Assembly (NCBI GenBank): GCA_024336345.1
Contig: JANFOG010000004.1
Location: forward strand, 930,001-994,000
Source of the DNA: Mariannaea sp. PMI_226
Taxonomy: Eukaryota > Ascomycota > Sordariomycetes > Hypocreales > Nectriaceae
Length of the DNA: 64,000 nt
Reading direction: 5' to 3'
The notes under the pieces were generated by a model. The model was not told where the DNA came from and did not search any database. It saw only the letters and a program-made list of their open reading frames with translations. Positions 61,438-64,000 of the stretch are shown here, in pieces (the first letter of the stretch is position 1; each line of letters starts with the position of its first letter). A program made the translations under genes and the position numbers.

Positions 61438-63080
61438 TTAGGACGCTTGTGAAGAAAGTTGGTCCAGGGACACCTTGATGTCGGTGATGCCCCAGGAAGC
61501 AGCCTGTGACTTAGCCCACTGACGAGCCAGGAAAGAAGCTATCAACTGAGGTCAGCGGGTGTGAGAATGGATTGGGATTTTGCTAATTGACATACCCTTC
61601 AAGAACTTCTTGCTGGCGTACTTTGTGAAGAAGGCCTCATGAACAACAGGTCGAGCAAGATAGTCAACCATGAGGGTAGCAACGGGCATGATTTCTTCCT
61701 CAGTATAGCCAGCATAGTATGCGAGGGTTTGATCCTAAAAGTCAATCAGTTAATTGATGTTCAGATGTATTGTTGTCATGCCAACATACCCATTCACCAC
61801 GGTCAAGCATCAGGCGTGCCAGGTACATAGCACCGGCAGCAACATGGCTTGGGCGGTAGGCCATGAATCGGTAGTCGAGAAGGCTGATTTCCATAAGGTA
61901 TTTACCAATAGTGCGGGATTGAATGTCATAATTGTCGGCCTTGGAAACTCGGCGAAGGAAGTTCATGGGGTTGGGATAGCTGAGGTCGTAGTCAAGGGTC
62001 GTCAGGACAAATCGCTCGGCGCTCAGAATCTCAGCTTCGGTAAAGCCATCATCGGCAACGCGCTTGAAGTTCTCAACATGAGGAGAAAGGACCTCCTCGT
62101 ACTTGGAAGCAATGAACATGGCAGTGATGCCGACGAGCTGGAGACGGTCAAGCTGAACCACCTTTTCAGAAAGGAAGCGGTCGATGATGTTGACAGCGAG
62201 GAAAAGAGTTTCAGGAAGAAGGTGAAAGCGGGTGTGAACCTCGATGAGCCAATCGATGAGAATACCACGGGTCTTCCATTCCAAGTCGTCCTGGTGGTTC
62301 ATGTACTGGGGGTTAGGAATAGAGTTGCACTCGAGGTCGCGGAGATACTCGAAAATCTCGTTGGCATATTCGGCCACCATGAGTGGATCATCAAGATCCT
62401 CAGAATCGAGATCTTTGACACCAGGAGGATAAACAGTGCCGAGAGCATTCGGTTCACCCTCGACTTCAGACTCAACCTCAGGGGCGGGCTTCAAGTCATC
62501 TTCTTCAGCGGGCTCGGAGTGGACACGCTCGCGCTTGTTTGTCTCTGTGTCCTTTCGTACGACATCGTTCTCATTAGTGAGAGACTGCTCCTTGGTAGTT
62601 GATGTGGCCTTTCGCTTCGGAGGATGGGCAATAGAGCCAGCGCCGGATCGCTTGGTCTCAGTCTTCTTGTTGGGTTCCTTGGAGGTCAGAGGAGCTCTGG
62701 TAGGTCGCGTTGTGCTCTTGGTAATTCCAGTTGGCTGGGCAGCCTTGGAGACAAGTCCACCCTTGGTCTTCTTGGTTTCCACGCCATCGTTCTTTCCATA
62801 GTTGCTGACATCACCCAGTGCGGCGCGTTTTCTGGCACCAGCAGCAGCTGTGCTGTTAGCAGCAGGCTTCTTGGTCTGGAGGGCGCCCTTTGAAGGAAGA
62901 GCTAATTCATCGACGTTGAGGGCGGCAGCCTTGGCTCGAGTCATACGCGTCGTACGACTGTTCTCGTCGTTCTCGTTAGAGACAACGCGAGTACGAGTGG
63001 TTCGTCCCTAAGATTTTGCGTTAGATTGGGAAGATTGAGGATGTTTGACATCGCGTCCCAATGCAACTTACGGGAGGCAT
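61438..63080 (-). CDS. nimE: Mitotic B-type cyclin (NimE-like)
   Basis: This is the G2/M cyclin partner of Cdk1, nuclear and degraded by the anaphase-promoting complex. Exons are 63080-63072 (only nine coding bases, MPP), 63007-61790, 61734-61596 and 61538-61438, giving 488 residues. The N-terminal 200 residues are basic and disordered. They carry a destruction box RAALGDVSN at 64-72 that fits R-x-x-L-x4-N. The N-terminal cyclin box (about 219-345) includes TRGILIDWLIEVH (the MRAIL-equivalent helix), ETLFLAVNIIDRFL and MFIASKYEE. The C-terminal cyclin box (about 347-470) includes YPNPMNFLRR and SHVAAGAMYLAR. The short first exon is supported by a good GTAAGT donor and by the read GRTTRTRVVSNENDE directly after it. 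Fungi have two or three B cyclins; NimE is the best fit from the D-box and length. Confidence 0.93.
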
Positions 63081-64000
63081 CTTGATGGTAATGTGGTGTT
63101 GATTAGGTCGAATACTATCAGAGGCCGTGCTGTGAAAGAGTTAGTTGACGCGTCGGAGACAGAATGTTAAAAGAGAAGATGGTGGTTTAAAGAGTAAGGA
63201 AAAATTGAGCCCAAGTAGTTATGAAAGCTCTCTAAGACATTCGAATGTAAAAGAGGAATTCGGGGACCGACCTCTAGTTTGATGATAGATAAATGACCCA
63301 ACACACAACACGGCGAGTGGAATGTTGTGTATATGTGTAATGGGAAGTAGTGTGGTGAAAGGCTGGCCAAGATAGTTAGAGAGAGTGGGCCAGTGCGGCA
63401 GCAGGTCGTTAAAAGGAAGTGGAAGATAATGCGGAAGAGAGAAAGCAATGTCAAGCTCCAGGCGGAGGCGAGGTGTTTATGTTGTAGAGTAAGGTCGTGA
63501 GGAAGATGGAAGTGTTTTGAGGGAGCGGAGCAGCAGGGCAGGATGGGAGTGGACCAGGCGCGGCTGGGTACGTACCTATGGTGTCGCGCGAAGATGGTTG
63601 CTACGTCAAGCGTGATGTCCCACCTGTGGTTGGTGAGGATTGGACACTGGCCAAGGGAGACGTGACAGGGCTCTTGTCGGACGTGTAGACACGCGAAGTG
63701 GATGCTGCTGAGAAAGAAGAAAGCTGCAGATAGTTTGAGGCCAAAACGAAGCAATGCGGGCGATAGGCGGGCAGAGCAGGAAAAGGATGAACCGATGGAG
63801 CTGGCAGATGCAAAGAGGGGGATGAAGGCTCGGATGGTAGAAACAAAGATCAAGAGCAGAAATAAGCAGGGCCAAGGTGAAAAAGAATCAACAGAGCGAA
63901 AGTTGAAGGTTCTGGGGACTTTGGACTAAAATGGTGGAGGGGCGGCTGGGTGATGAGATGTGGATGTGAATGGGGAACGTAGACGCGAAGCTTGTCGACC
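63081..64000. other. Upstream region of the cyclin gene
   Basis: These 920 nt upstream of the cyclin start are purine-rich on the + strand, so pyrimidine-rich in the direction of cyclin transcription. That fits a promoter and long leader. The minus-strand open frames at 63167-63875 lie in this leader and have no family signature. No gene is seen to the window edge. Confidence 0.6.

Noticed and set aside
1..64000. CRISPR arrays, insertion sequences or bacterial-type operons
   Set aside because: There are no regularly spaced repeats of 25-40 nt, no transposase-like ORF, and gene structure is clearly eukaryotic.

Overview
The window reads as nuclear DNA of a filamentous ascomycete, most likely a Sordariomycete and probably in Hypocreales. 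The evidence is short GT-AG introns (about 50-250 nt) with TACTAAC/GCTAAC-like branch sites, pyrimidine-rich leaders, no operons, and proteins typical of that group: a fungal Zn2Cys6 factor, an MtfA-type C2H2 regulator, a fungal acetate kinase and a NimE-type cyclin. The order-level placement is inference. I could not search a database.

Thirteen protein-coding genes are supported. For the spliced ones I rebuilt exon structures by hand, and every exon joins in frame. From left to right they are: SFT2 (2150-3156, +); a La-motif RNA-binding protein (7442-9860, +); a charged, RD/RS-rich protein with glycine-zipper-like segments (13977-16061, +); the spliceosomal pair CLF1 (18054-20090, -) and PRP31 (20587-22518, +), divergent across about 0.5 kb; a C2H2 regulator of MtfA/Nrg type (33113-33991, +); acetate kinase (36202-37570, -); a four-exon gene of unknown function (38095-39531, -); a phosphate:H+ symporter-family transporter (45504-48002, +); an omega-like glutathione transferase fused to a long basic N-terminal region (48521-51216, -); a Zn2Cys6 transcription factor (52133-55052, -); the THO subunit TEX1 (58703-60045, -); and a mitotic B-type cyclin (61438-63080, -).

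Much of the window is non-coding. The largest gap is about 10.6 kb (22519-33112), upstream of the C2H2 regulator. Others are 3157-7441, 9861-13976, 39532-45503 and 55053-58702. They hold microsatellites, short tandem repeats and two recurrent short motifs (AGGTACCT palindromes and TACTCCGTA/TACGGAGTA). I found no convincing tRNA, rRNA, transposon ORF or secondary-metabolite core gene.

Four genes act on RNA (La-motif protein, CLF1, PRP31, TEX1). Only CLF1 and PRP31 are physically paired in a way that suggests co-regulation. The most unusual items are the basic-domain/GST fusion, the PRP31 intron that can be read straight through in frame, the 9-nt coding first exon of the cyclin, and the large gap with possible uORFs before the C2H2 regulator. 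I saw no clearly new multi-gene system.
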